From contig JBBDSV010000073.1 of assembly GCA_040904785.1 (NCBI GenBank), forward strand, positions 1 to 24,298: DNA of 24,298 bases, in the 5' to 3' direction. Shown in pieces: positions 23,786 through 24,298 of the stretch (positions within the stretch are counted from its first letter, which is position 1; the number at the start of each line of letters is the position of its first letter). Under the pieces are notes generated by a model. The model searched no databases. It saw only the letters and a program-made list of their open reading frames with translations, and was not told the origin of the DNA. This DNA is from JBBDSV01 sp040904785. Lineage in GTDB: Bacteria; Actinomycetota; Nitriliruptoria; Nitriliruptorales; Nitriliruptoraceae. Made by a program: the position numbers and the translations under genes.

Positions 23786-24298
23786 CTAGGCGGCCGACCC
23801 CTGTTCGTGCGCGGCAAGCTTTTCGGTGATCTCGTCGACGTCGAGCACCCAGGCGACGGAGCGGGACATCAGTTCGAGCGCCATGTCGTGGCTGTCGCGG
23901 CCGCGTGTGCTGGCCACACAGTCGGAGACGACCACCGGCTTGAGTCCCCGGTTGGCTGCCGAGAACGTCGTCGACATCACGCATGTGTCGGTGTTGATCC
24001 CGGTCAGCAGCACCGTGTCGACGTTGAACACGCGGAACAGCAGCATGTCCAACTCGGTGTACTGAAACGAATCCATCGTGCGCTTGGTCGTCAGGTGCAG
24101 GTCGCTTTCGGCGACGAGCGAATCGATGACCTGCGACTGCCGCGATCCTTCGACGCGGTCGGGCAGCGGCGAGACGTCGGCGTGTGGCAACTGCGAGATC
24201 TTGCGGCGGATGCCTGCCTGCATCAACTGGATACCGGCATTGAAGAAGCCGTTGTCGATCTCGATCTGCCGGCGCACCGTGTAGGTGTGGAGGATCGG
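23786..24298 (-). CDS. Isochorismatase-family cysteine hydrolase (5' end beyond window)
   Basis: About 170 codons of the C-terminal part; the frame is open to the window edge, so the start is missing. Family features are the active-site lysine in LHLTTKRTMDSFQYTELDMLL, the cis-peptide and catalytic cysteine in LLTGINTDTCVMSTTFSAANRG, and the following VVVSDCVAS strand. The catalytic Asp of the Asp-Lys-Cys triad would be upstream, outside the window. Members hydrolyse amides, ureides or vinyl ethers (N-carbamoylsarcosine, ureidoacrylate, nicotinamide, isochorismate). In the neighbourhood of a molybdenum hydroxylase operon an amidase step in heterocycle breakdown is plausible, but it is on the opposite strand and this link is inference. 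A GTG at 24277 is internal, with homologous-looking residues (ILHTYT) before it. Confidence 0.85.
   Translation of the reverse strand, partial: PILHTYTVRRQIEIDNGFFNAGIQLMQAGIRRKISQLPHADVSPLPDRVEGSRQSQVIDSLVAESDLHLTTKRTMDSFQYTELDMLLFRVFNVDTVLLTGINTDTCVMSTTFSAANRGLKPVVVSDCVASTRGRDSHDMALELMSRSVAWVLDVDEITEKLAAHEQGSAA

Overview
This is a gene-dense, high-GC (clearly above 60%), actinobacterial-looking stretch. GTG starts are frequent, -10 boxes of the form TAnnnT occur without clear -35 boxes, a GuaB3-type protein is present, and a DUF5319-like zinc-ribbon gene lies nearby. A 10-N gap at 5438-5447 shows a draft or metagenome-derived assembly. The exact taxon cannot be read from the window; an Acidimicrobiia-like actinobacterium would fit, but that is inference. 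I see no tRNA, rRNA, IS element or CRISPR array.

Layout. (1) 1-2794: the start of a leftward 3-hydroxyacyl-CoA dehydrogenase gene, a divergent membrane protein with a degenerate BY-kinase-like ATPase domain and a long disordered acidic tail, and a small lipoprotein. (2) 2955-11240: a tightly packed rightward polysaccharide locus containing UDP-glucose 6-dehydrogenase, a glycerol-1-phosphate-dehydrogenase-like enzyme, a CDP-alcohol phosphatidyltransferase, a GT2 glycosyltransferase, an ABC-2 permease and its ATPase, an ExoA-like GT2 and a polyprenyl-phosphate sugar-1-phosphate transferase. (3) 11237-15860: a leftward DUF5319-like protein and a leftward fused [2Fe-2S]/molybdopterin oxidoreductase, then a rightward guaB3. 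A strong inverted repeat lies in the divergent gap. (4) 15872-18530: a second part of the polyol-phosphate machinery, comprising a two-domain protein with a canonical CDP-alcohol phosphatidyltransferase, a small membrane protein and a choline-phosphate-type cytidylyltransferase. (5) 18638-23708: an MmgE/PrpD gene followed by a three-subunit (FAD, Mo, [2Fe-2S]) xanthine-oxidase-family enzyme, closed by a perfect 12-bp hairpin terminator. (6) 23786-24298: the 3' part of a leftward isochorismatase-family hydrolase.

How it works together. Regions 2 and 4 look like one functional system split by the guaB3/DUF5319/oxidoreductase block. The dehydrogenase would make a polyol phosphate, the cytidylyltransferase would activate it as a CDP-alcohol, and the two membrane phosphatidyltransferases would transfer the phospho-alcohol to a lipid or glycan acceptor. 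The sugar transferase and glycosyltransferases would build a lipid-linked glycan and the ABC transporter would export it. The product is unknown to me, and this is the best candidate for an undescribed system here. Region 5 is a catabolic oxidoreductase operon of unknown substrate; its second hydroxylase-type enzyme, the fusion in region 3, belongs to a different (IorB-like) branch.
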